Below are positions 1-5,451 of a stretch of DNA of 9,632 nucleotides, in pieces; the first letter of the stretch is position 1; every line of letters begins with the position of its first letter. This DNA comes from Desulfobacterales bacterium (GTDB lineage: Bacteria > Desulfobacterota > Desulfobacteria > Desulfobacterales > ETH-SRB1). Made by a program: the position numbers and the translations under genes. Below the pieces are notes generated by a model, which saw nothing but the letters and a program-made list of their open reading frames with translations, did no database searches and was not told the origin of the DNA. The DNA is taken from assembly GCA_030669465.1 (NCBI GenBank), contig DAOVDN010000023.1, forward strand, positions 1 through 9,632, in the 5' to 3' direction.

Positions 1-1
1 G

Positions 2-433
2 CAGCAACCCAGGGTAATTCGCGATGCCGGTCTCTTTTTCAGAAAAATTACGGATTCGCTTTACACTGAACTCTTTGCGCCTATCGGAGAAGATACCGTC
101 GAGGTGATTACCTCCAGGAAGGAAAGAAAGAAACCCGAACAGCTCAGCCGCGGCACCGCCGAACAGCTTTACCTCGCCATCAGGTTTGGATATATCCGAA
201 ATCGTGCTGAAAAGAGCGAGTCACTCCCTGTGATCATGGATGATATTCTTGTAAATTTCGATTCGATTCGTAGCTCTGATGCGGCAGAGGCTATTCTTGA
301 ATTGTCTAAAGAGCAACAGGTGCTCTTTTTCACATGTCACCCGGAGACGATTGATGCCTTTAAAAAAATAGATGACCGGATTCCTCTGTATGTTCTGGAA
401 GACGGACATATAGATACTTCCATGCCGGTATAA
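2..433 (+). CDS. YhaN-like DNA-repair ATPase, C-terminal part (5' end outside window)
   Basis: The reading frame is open from base 2 to the TAA at 431-433, so this is the last 143 codons of a longer protein; the GTG at 104 is internal. In-window residues show an ABC-type signature, LSRGTAEQ (48-55), then a Walker B segment, LPVIMDDILVNFD (75-87), and a switch histidine in FFTCH (H113). The order signature, Walker B, H-loop is that of the C-terminal lobe of SMC/Rad50-like ATPases. The wording of these motifs matches the YhaN family of AAA ATPases. Family members are large coiled-coil ATPases, often encoded next to a YhaO/SbcD-like metallophosphoesterase and thought to act at DNA breaks. The Walker A lobe, coiled coil and any YhaO partner would lie upstream and cannot be seen. 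The ATPase class is certain; the YhaN assignment is from motif recognition. Confidence 0.85.
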   Translation, partial: QQPRVIRDAGLFFRKITDSLYTELFAPIGEDTVEVITSRKERKKPEQLSRGTAEQLYLAIRFGYIRNRAEKSESLPVIMDDILVNFDSIRSSDAAEAILELSKEQQVLFFTCHPETIDAFKKIDDRIPLYVLEDGHIDTSMPV

Positions 434-466
434 TTTCCATGCATGCTTTTAATCAGATTCAGAAAT

Positions 467-485
467 CCACGTCCTTTGGGCGTGG
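467..485 (+). repeat. Hairpin repeat copy 1 (CCACGTCC-TTT-GGGCGTGG)
   Basis: CCACGTCCTTTGGGCGTGG folds into an 8-bp stem (one T-G wobble) with a TTT loop. An identical 19-base copy in the same orientation lies at 609-627. There is no T-run directly after it, so a simple terminator is unlikely. Short stem with tiny loop, repeated in direct orientation, is the form of IS200/IS605 subterminal hairpins or REP sequences. Confidence 0.8.
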
Positions 486-520
486 TTAGAGTTAATTGGC
501 TATGCCTGGACGAATTGCCC

Positions 521-552
521 GGAGTATTGGAGTATTGGTACTCCAATACTCC
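521..552. repeat. Perfect 14-bp palindrome with TTGG loop, built from 8-bp units
   Basis: The left arm GGAGTATTGGAGTA (521-534) and right arm TACTCCAATACTCC (539-552) are exact reverse complements around a four-base loop, TTGG. The left half and loop are two copies of GGAGTATT plus GG, so an octamer tandem repeat has been folded back on itself. It lies between the two identical 19-base hairpins. No T-tract follows, so termination is not indicated. Confidence 0.85.
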
Positions 553-643
553 AGAAAACGGTTGAATTACGGATACGCACTTGAGCCCTTTCTGGGGGTA
601 AATCAAGGCCACGTCCTTTGGGCGTGGATCTTTACTTTTGCAC

Positions 644-649
644 AGGAGA
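644..649 (+). promoter_or_regulatory. Ribosome-binding site for bactofilin GTG start
   Basis: AGGAGA ends six bases before the GTG at 656. It rules out a TTG start at 638, which lies upstream of it. The ATG at 649 is out of frame and reaches TAG within six codons. Confidence 0.75.
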
Positions 650-655
650 TGCATC

Positions 656-1048
656 GTGTGGAATAGATCGGAACATATTTCTATTGTTGATAAAGGACTG
701 ACTGTTGACGGTACGATTTCTTCCAAAGGAAGGTTGATAATAAAGGGAGTTGTGAAAGGAACACTTGTCGGGGAAACCGTGATTATTGCCGAAGAGGGAG
801 CAGTTTATGCAGATGTAAAGGTTGCCAGCATGACCATAGGAGGAAGATTTGAGGGAGAAATCAAGGCTTCAGATGAGTTGATTATACTTTCAACCGGAAA
901 CTGTGCTGGCAAAATTGTCTGTAAAGATTTTGTGGTTGAGGCCGGTGGGGTTTTAAATGCCGAAATAACCAGCATTGCGGTTCATAACTCAAAATCCGGA
1001 AAAGATCTTACAGCTCCGGCAAAAAAATCATTCACAGTTAAAACTTAA
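656..1048 (+). CDS. Bactofilin family cytoskeletal protein
   Basis: A 130-residue protein whose middle (about residues 8-105) is a run of short beta-strands with a repeating glycine/hydrophobic pattern: VDGTISSKGRLIIKGVVKG, then VKVASMTIGGRFEGEI, then GKIVCKDFVVEAGGVLNAEI. This is the right-handed beta-helix of bactofilins (DUF583), which polymerise without nucleotide into filaments that scaffold cell shape, polar complexes or wall enzymes. Short polar tails at both ends are usual, as is the size. There is no signal peptide or membrane segment. The GTG start is chosen for the AGGAGA six bases upstream. The gene follows the repeat-bearing gap and ends four bases from the stop of the convergent hydrolase gene. 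No M23 peptidase gene, a frequent bactofilin neighbour, is seen nearby, so its specific job is unknown. Confidence 0.92.
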   Translation: MWNRSEHISIVDKGLTVDGTISSKGRLIIKGVVKGTLVGETVIIAEEGAVYADVKVASMTIGGRFEGEIKASDELIILSTGNCAGKIVCKDFVVEAGGVLNAEITSIAVHNSKSGKDLTAPAKKSFTVKT

Positions 1049-1052
1049 GGGC

Positions 1053-1829
1053 TTATTTTTCGTTATCTCCCCATTTAAATGTTGCATAGAGCGGGAAATG
1101 ATCTGAAGGATAGACACCGTCAATGGCACTATGGATTACCTTGTAATCTTTCGGAATGATCCTACCGCGATAAAGAATCCAGTCGATGTGCTCTCCATCC
1201 GTCTTTCCTGTAAATCCATGACATGTAGCTGGAAAGGGTTTTTTGAAGACGCTTTTAAAATAGGGTCCTTTTGACCTTAATGGCTGATTGTCTCCGGTAA
1301 ATATCATGTAACATGGACTTAGAGGAGAGGCATTAAAGTCTCCAACCAGAACTGCGGGCAAGTCGGATGGCAGATAGTCTATCTGCTTCATAATTATTCT
1401 GGCGCTTTCGACCTGGACTGCGGCATCAAAGTCAAAGTGGGTGTTGATACATATTAGCAAGTGGCCGTTATTTTTAAACATACCGATTGTGCATTGTCTC
1501 GGCCAGCGACTCTTCCTTGAACGGCTTGGTATTTGCGGTGTTGGACTCAGGAAGAAATGTTTATGATAGATGCATTCCCAGGTTTTTTTATAAAAGATAA
1601 TATTATTTTGCCAGAAGGATGGCGCGGGACTTCTCTTCCCTATAAAGTCGTATTCGGCCAGGATTTCTTTTAGAAAATCTGTCTGGAAATCATTTGCTTC
1701 CTGGAAACCGATAAAATCTACTCTGTATTTCTTTAAAAGAGAAGAAAAACACTTCTTTCGGCGATGCCAGCCGTTAGGACCATCATCTGCCAATCCAAAA
1801 CGCAGGTTTAATGTTAAAACGGAAAACAT
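1053..1829 (-). CDS. Endonuclease/exonuclease/phosphatase (EEP) fold metallohydrolase
   Basis: A 258-residue single-domain protein with the full Mg-dependent EEP active-site set: N8 in LTLNLRF, E44 in GFQEA, N129/H131/D133 in NTHFDFD, D164/N166 in GDFNASP, D216 in HIDWIL and the terminal S242-D243-H244 in SDHFPL. The fold covers ExoIII-like nucleases, sphingomyelinases, inositol phosphatases and deadenylase-like enzymes. The sequence does not tell which bond this one cleaves. There is no signal peptide, so it is probably cytoplasmic. An AGGAA lies seven bases before the ATG. The start is 23 bases after the CYTH gene's stop on the same strand, so the two are very likely co-transcribed. ExoIII itself is less likely, given the HIDWIL form and the neighbours. 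Confidence 0.88.
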   Translation of the reverse strand: MFSVLTLNLRFGLADDGPNGWHRRKKCFSSLLKKYRVDFIGFQEANDFQTDFLKEILAEYDFIGKRSPAPSFWQNNIIFYKKTWECIYHKHFFLSPTPQIPSRSRKSRWPRQCTIGMFKNNGHLLICINTHFDFDAAVQVESARIIMKQIDYLPSDLPAVLVGDFNASPLSPCYMIFTGDNQPLRSKGPYFKSVFKKPFPATCHGFTGKTDGEHIDWILYRGRIIPKDYKVIHSAIDGVYPSDHFPLYATFKWGDNEK

Positions 1830-1852
1830 ATCATATTTCCTTTTGTAAATGG

Positions 1853-2557
1853 TCAGGCACCGGCTTCAATAAGGTAAAGATATTCTCGAAGATCAGTCCT
1901 GACATTTTTGAAATTGCTGAATGTGATATCAGAAAAAGACAGGTTTAATTTTCGTTTTATGATATCATATATTGCAAGATAATTAAGGAGAATTCTGTTT
2001 TCCCATTGAAGACCGATACTGCGAGCAAAGTTTTTGATATCTTTCTTTTCGCCTTCTATTTCCAGAAAGTCTCCATACGGCATTGTATCTATGCAAAAGG
2101 TGGTGCCATTTAATACAAAGGTTTCCCGCCATTTTTCATATATCTGTTCTTTATGGAAGCCGAGAGATTCCAGAATCAGACACATGGTAGAAAAGTCGCT
2201 GACTTCGACTTCCAGTTCTTTGAGCACCTTGAAGTTTTTGTCTTTGATATCTGGTTCGGATTTGAAGGTAAGCCTTGTTCTTGTATCCTTGCGGAGCCGC
2301 AGAAGATATTTTTTTTTAATCAAACTTTTATTTATATCTTCAAAGCATACATTGGTTTCAAAAATTCGTCCCATGCAATCAGCGCCAAGTTCAATAATGC
2401 TGTTGCGCATAAGTCCGACATTTGCTAGATAAAATTTTACTTCTATTTCCAAGTCTTCCATTTTTGATATATCGCCGTCTCGATTCCTCTTTGCTGATAT
2501 CCTTATATCAGGCCCCTTGCGTTTTCTCGGAATTTTTTCAGACCCGTCCGCCGTCAT
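1853..2557 (-). CDS. CYTH-domain protein (class IV adenylate cyclase CyaB / triphosphatase-like)
   Basis: The CYTH tunnel-fold domain starts near residue 35 with the diagnostic ExExK motif, E37-I-E39-V-K41. It continues with LRLRKD (R86, R88), LTFKSE (K99), LEVEV (E116, E118), YEKWRE (K142, R144), CID (D157) and GDFLEIEG (E166, E168). These charged residues line the tunnel that binds triphosphate and metal. Family members are CyaB-type adenylate cyclases or inorganic/thiamine triphosphatases, and motifs alone do not separate them. At 234 residues it is longer than the usual roughly 180. It has a basic 32-residue N-terminal extension and a C-terminal tail after about residue 200. The ATG at 2557 is chosen because AGGAGG lies seven bases before it. 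The internal Met33 (2461) has no comparable site. It sits between the MFS and EEP genes in a probable operon. Confidence 0.85.
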   Translation of the reverse strand: MTADGSEKIPRKRKGPDIRISAKRNRDGDISKMEDLEIEVKFYLANVGLMRNSIIELGADCMGRIFETNVCFEDINKSLIKKKYLLRLRKDTRTRLTFKSEPDIKDKNFKVLKELEVEVSDFSTMCLILESLGFHKEQIYEKWRETFVLNGTTFCIDTMPYGDFLEIEGEKKDIKNFARSIGLQWENRILLNYLAIYDIIKRKLNLSFSDITFSNFKNVRTDLREYLYLIEAGA

Positions 2558-2564
2558 TTGTCTG

Positions 2565-2570
2565 CCTCCT
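2565..2570 (-). promoter_or_regulatory. Ribosome-binding site fixing the upstream start of the CYTH gene
   Basis: On the minus strand AGGAGG lies seven bases before the ATG at 2557-2555. It is the strongest Shine-Dalgarno in the window and supports translation of the 32-residue extension ahead of the CYTH domain. Confidence 0.75.
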
Positions 2571-2587
2571 ATAAGATTGTAAAGAAT

Positions 2588-2606
2588 CCAGGCCCAGGGG
2601 CCCTGG
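2588..2606. other. GC-rich hairpin between MFS and CYTH genes
   Basis: CCAGGCCCAGGGGCCCTGG can pair CCAGG with CCTGG and CC with GG, with one bulged base and a four-base loop. No T-run follows on either strand, so it is not a standard terminator. It could be a processing or stability element that uncouples MFS from CYTH expression, or chance. Confidence 0.35.
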
Positions 2607-2630
2607 CTTTGAATAGCCCCCTTGCACCAT

Positions 2631-3869
2631 TTAGTTTCGTATTCCGTTTAACATAGCCGTTCTTTTTATCTTGATGATCAGCGGAACCGATATTACTTCC
2701 ATTGCGGCTACAAAAAGAAATATATAGTGAGTGGAAAGTTCATATAACAGCCCCATGACAATGCTTCCAAAAAGCCAGGCTCCTCCATATACAGCATTGA
2801 AAATTCCGTAGGCAAAGGCCCGGCGCTTGAACGGGGTTAAGTCAGCAATCGCCGCTCGCATAATGGTTACCTGAATACCCATCACAGCGCCCCACAGAAC
2901 AATACCGGCGACAGCCGCTAGCTGGCTGTGTGAAAAGGCCAGTACGGGAATCGGCAAGGTAAGGAGGGGAATAGCGATAAGAGAAACCAACCCGGCCCGG
3001 TCATATATCTTGCCGATAATGAGCGCCACAACAGCATCCACGCCCATTGCAACAGCATAAAAGATCGGTATTTGAGCATCCGGGATGATCGATTCGACTC
3101 TAAAATGATAGGAGATCAACTGAAAGTTTGCAAATCCAGCCACACTGACAAAAGTAAAGCCCGAATACAACCAGAAGACCCCGGAAAGTTTGGCGCTGGT
3201 AGCCAGCCCGGAAGTGCTGGGCGGAACCTCGAATTTTTCTGATGAGGGAAACTTCATCCGGGTTCGGGCAAGAAAGAAAAGTGTTAGTATCGCCGGCACT
3301 ATCATAACGGCAAAACCACCTCTGAATCCGAGGTTTAAGTAAATTACAGCGGAAAAGATTAAAGGCCCGACAATAGCGCCAACCTGATCCACCGCTTCAT
3401 GAACAGCAAACCCCCAGCCTCGCCCGACCTGTTTAGCGCTGTGAGAAAGGATTGTATCTCTTGCCGGAGTTCTGATCGCCTTGCCCACACGTTCTGCAAC
3501 GATAAGAATGGCACAAACTTGCCAATTGGTTGCAAGCGCCAGCATTGGAACCGATAGAAGAAGACCATATCCGATAAAAAGCATAGTCCAATATCGGCCG
3601 CTACGGTCCGCCACATAGCCGGATCCAAGCCTGAGAGCATAACCCATAAATTCTCCGAGCCCGGCTATCAGACCAACTGCGGCAGCATTGGCCCCAAGTG
3701 TGGAAAGAAATGGTCCTGTGACGCTGCGAGCGCCTTCATAGGTAGTATCCCCAAAAAGACTTACGATCCCAAGAAAGATGATAAAAAGAAAAGCGCTTTT
3801 TCGATCGGCTCGGATACTCTCTGATGAGTTTTGTTTGCCGTTCATGCCTCTTTTATTCGCTATTGACAT
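2631..3869 (-). CDS. Major facilitator superfamily (MFS) transporter
   Basis: A 412-residue hydrophobic protein of standard MFS length with about 12 predicted membrane spans. It begins with a polar N-terminus of about 24 residues. The motif-A loop between helices 2 and 3 reads GYVADRSGRYW (84-94), and a half-motif, GKIYDRAG (286-293), recurs at the matching place in the second half. ERVGKAIRTPARDTILS (126-142) and GDTTYEGARSVTGPFL (40-55) are typical of a poorly characterised prokaryotic MFS group, and the substrate is unknown. The start is uncertain: neither Met1 (3869) nor Met9 (3845) has a well-spaced ribosome site, since AAGAGG lies only one base before Met9. A candidate promoter at 3893-3921 leaves room for both. 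It is first in a minus-strand group with the CYTH and EEP genes; the 73-base gap to CYTH contains a GC-rich hairpin. Confidence 0.88.
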   Translation of the reverse strand: MSIANKRGMNGKQNSSESIRADRKSAFLFIIFLGIVSLFGDTTYEGARSVTGPFLSTLGANAAAVGLIAGLGEFMGYALRLGSGYVADRSGRYWTMLFIGYGLLLSVPMLALATNWQVCAILIVAERVGKAIRTPARDTILSHSAKQVGRGWGFAVHEAVDQVGAIVGPLIFSAVIYLNLGFRGGFAVMIVPAILTLFFLARTRMKFPSSEKFEVPPSTSGLATSAKLSGVFWLYSGFTFVSVAGFANFQLISYHFRVESIIPDAQIPIFYAVAMGVDAVVALIIGKIYDRAGLVSLIAIPLLTLPIPVLAFSHSQLAAVAGIVLWGAVMGIQVTIMRAAIADLTPFKRRAFAYGIFNAVYGGAWLFGSIVMGLLYELSTHYIFLFVAAMEVISVPLIIKIKRTAMLNGIRN

Positions 3870-3892
3870 ATCGCTGTTAGCAATTTTTATCG

Positions 3893-3921
3893 ATATTAAT
3901 TTAAAGTGCTCAACGGGTCAA
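3893..3921 (-). promoter_or_regulatory. Candidate sigma70 promoter for the MFS-CYTH-EEP group
   Basis: On the minus strand TTGACC (3921-3916), a 17-base spacer and TAATAT (3898-3893) lie about 24 bases before the ATG at 3869. The -35 box matches 5 of 6 consensus bases and the -10 box 4 of 6, with ideal spacing, in an AT-rich stretch between divergent genes. Confidence 0.45.
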
Positions 3922-3965
3922 TCTATTTATACGCGGTCTTGCCCACTTTTGCGCAAACCCTTTAG

Positions 3966-3994
3966 TTGACATTGATCATCGTTCAGGTCATAGT
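3966..3994 (+). promoter_or_regulatory. Candidate sigma70 promoter for the GlcF-like gene
   Basis: A perfect TTGACA (3966-3971), 17 bases and CATAGT (3989-3994, 4 of 6) lie about 45 bases before the ATG at 4039. It is back to back with the minus-strand candidate at 3893-3921, so a regulator binding between them could affect both genes. Confidence 0.45.
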
Positions 3995-4038
3995 TATCCC
4001 TTGCTTTGAGACCTTTAAAGAATTCCGAGAAAATAACA

Positions 4039-5379
4039 ATGCCGGAGATGAAAAAGCTCGCGCTGCTTATGAAGGAACTGGAGGACCAGCTCTTGCTCTG
4101 CAAGCGTTGTGGGATGTGCCAGGCTGCGTGCCCGCTCTTTGCGGAAACAGGCCGTGAAGCCGATGTGGCACGTGGTAAACTGGCCCTCCTTGATGGGCTC
4201 GTACAGGAAATGTTCAAAGATCCCAAAGGTGTTTTTGAGCGTCTCAACCGCTGTCTTCTTTGCGGCTCCTGTGCCGCCAACTGTCCCAGCGGGGTGAACG
4301 TTCTGGAAATTTTCATTAAAGCCCGAGCGATTCTTACGGGTTTTATGGGTCTTTCTCGGGCGAAAAAAATGATCTTAAGAGGCGTGTTGGCTTATCCTGA
4401 AACTTTCGACCGCATTATGAAATGGGGTTTTCTGTTTCAAAAACTGTTTTGCAGGCCGGCCAACGAACTTCTCGGCACCTCCCGCCCACGGTTTGTTTCA
4501 CCTTTAACGGGAGATCGGCATTTCAAGACTCTGGCGCCAATACCTTTTCATCGCATGGCAACGCATCTAAACACAGATCCCGGCTCATCCGGTGTAAAGG
4601 TAGCCTTTTTTGTCGGCTGCCTTATCGATAAAGTTTTTCCTCAAACAGCTCAGGCAACAGTTAATGTTTTGAATCATCATGAAATAGGCGTTTTCATGCC
4701 GGAAAAACAGGGATGTTGCGGCATGCCGGCTGTTTCATCAGGAGACATGGAAACATTTGAACGGCTTGTACATTACAATCTGGAAAGATTCGATGCAGAA
4801 AACTTTGATTATCTGGTTACATCATGTGCCACCTGCACGTTTACAATCAGAAAAATATGGCCCATGATGATTCAGAAAGACTCAGGTGCTCTCAAGGCCG
4901 GAGTCGAAAAAATAGCAAAAAAAACCCTTGATATCAACCAGTTTCTGGTATTAAAGGTCGGAATAAAAGAGAGTCTTAAAAGAGACGATGACGCAGCCAT
5001 AGTAACGTATCATGACCCATGCCATTTAAAAAAATCTTTAGGCGTGTCAGCCGAACCGAGAGCCTTAATCAAGGCTAATCCCCGTTACCGTTTGAAAGAA
5101 ATGGCCGAGGCCGACCGGTGCTGCGGGCTGGGAGGGAATTTTAATTTGCAATATTATAAAATTTCAGCCGACATCGGAAGACAAAAATGCGAAAATATTA
5201 AAGCATCCGGATGTTCGGTTGTTGCCACAGGGTGCCCTGCCTGCATGATTCAGATATCCGACATACTTTCAAAGTCAAAAGAGCGCATTATTATCAAACA
5301 TCCTGTAGAAATCTATGCAGAGTCGTTGAACTGCAAAAACGAGCGCATCTCCAGTTTGCCTCAGGCGAAATGTGATTAA
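4039..5379 (+). CDS. GlcF/CCG-type (Fe-S)-binding oxidoreductase subunit
   Basis: A 446-residue cytoplasmic protein. Two ferredoxin-type [4Fe-4S] sites lie near the N-terminus: CKRCGMCQAACP (C21, C24, C27, C31) and CLLCGSCAANCP (C72, C75, C78, C82). Two CCG domains follow: C194 with C226-C227 and C263/C266, then C328 with C361-C362 and C399/C402. This layout is that of GlcF, the electron-transfer subunit of glycolate oxidase, and of related lactate dehydrogenase subunits. The subunit normally passes electrons from a GlcD-like FAD protein to the respiratory chain. No FAD-subunit gene is adjacent: upstream is the divergent MFS gene and downstream is hisD. The true substrate is therefore open. 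The ATG at 4039 is preferred to a TTG at 4006, although its ribosome site (GAGA at 4027-4030) is weak. All cluster cysteines are present, so it appears functional. Confidence 0.88.
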   Translation: MPEMKKLALLMKELEDQLLLCKRCGMCQAACPLFAETGREADVARGKLALLDGLVQEMFKDPKGVFERLNRCLLCGSCAANCPSGVNVLEIFIKARAILTGFMGLSRAKKMILRGVLAYPETFDRIMKWGFLFQKLFCRPANELLGTSRPRFVSPLTGDRHFKTLAPIPFHRMATHLNTDPGSSGVKVAFFVGCLIDKVFPQTAQATVNVLNHHEIGVFMPEKQGCCGMPAVSSGDMETFERLVHYNLERFDAENFDYLVTSCATCTFTIRKIWPMMIQKDSGALKAGVEKIAKKTLDINQFLVLKVGIKESLKRDDDAAIVTYHDPCHLKKSLGVSAEPRALIKANPRYRLKEMAEADRCCGLGGNFNLQYYKISADIGRQKCENIKASGCSVVATGCPACMIQISDILSKSKERIIIKHPVEIYAESLNCKNERISSLPQAKCD

Positions 5380-5382
5380 GAG

Positions 5383-5404
5383 TTTTTTTTGCAATATTTT
5401 TTTT
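5383..5404 (+). terminator. Two T8 tracts after the GlcF-like gene; weak terminator candidate
   Basis: Eight T's at 5383-5390 and eight more at 5397-5404 follow the stop codon. A small 6-bp stem (TTTGCC-TCA-GGCGAA, about 5355-5369) lies inside the gene's end, 13 bases before the first tract. That is too far for a classic intrinsic terminator, so termination here is possible but poorly supported. Confidence 0.3.
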
Positions 5405-5416
5405 GGCCGGCTGGTA

Positions 5417-5445
5417 TTGACAATAGTATTTATAGATGAAATATC
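5417..5445 (+). promoter_or_regulatory. Weak candidate promoter for hisD
   Basis: A perfect TTGACA (5417-5422) lies 29 bases before the hisD ATG, but the matching -10 region (around 5439-5445, AAATATC) is poor and would place the transcript start almost at the ATG. hisD may instead be read through from the gene upstream, 72 bases away. Confidence 0.25.
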
Positions 5446-5451
5446 CGAACA

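Larger units (their letters stand above)
467..627. mobile_element. Possible non-autonomous IS200/IS605-type (PATE-like) element
   Basis: Two identical hairpins in direct orientation (467-485 and 609-627) bracket about 120 non-coding bases that contain the long palindrome. IS200/IS605 elements carry a hairpin near each end, both on the same strand, and have no inverted terminal repeats or target duplications. Palindrome-associated derivatives without a transposase are known. No tnpA or tnpB is present here, and the true ends cannot be fixed from one copy. A pair of REP-like repeats is the main alternative. Confidence 0.4.

Noticed and set aside
638..655. TTG start for bactofilin
   Set aside because: The ribosome site AGGAGA lies downstream of it and serves the GTG at 656.
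337..726. 129-codon minus-strand reading frame across the YhaN end and the repeat region
   Set aside because: It is antisense to the ATPase gene and to the start of bactofilin and crosses the hairpin repeats, with no recognisable domain.
2034..2432. 132-codon plus-strand reading frame antisense to the CYTH gene
   Set aside because: Composition is serine/arginine-rich as expected from reading the reverse of a real gene, and there is no domain.
4006..4038. TTG start 33 bases upstream for the GlcF-like gene
   Set aside because: It would lie only about five bases from the expected transcript start of the candidate promoter and has no ribosome site. The ATG at 4039 begins where family members usually begin.
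3927..4316. 129-codon minus-strand reading frame opposite the GlcF-like N-terminus
   Set aside because: It overlaps well-supported ferredoxin motifs on the other strand; its Ser/Arg/Pro-rich sequence is an antisense shadow.
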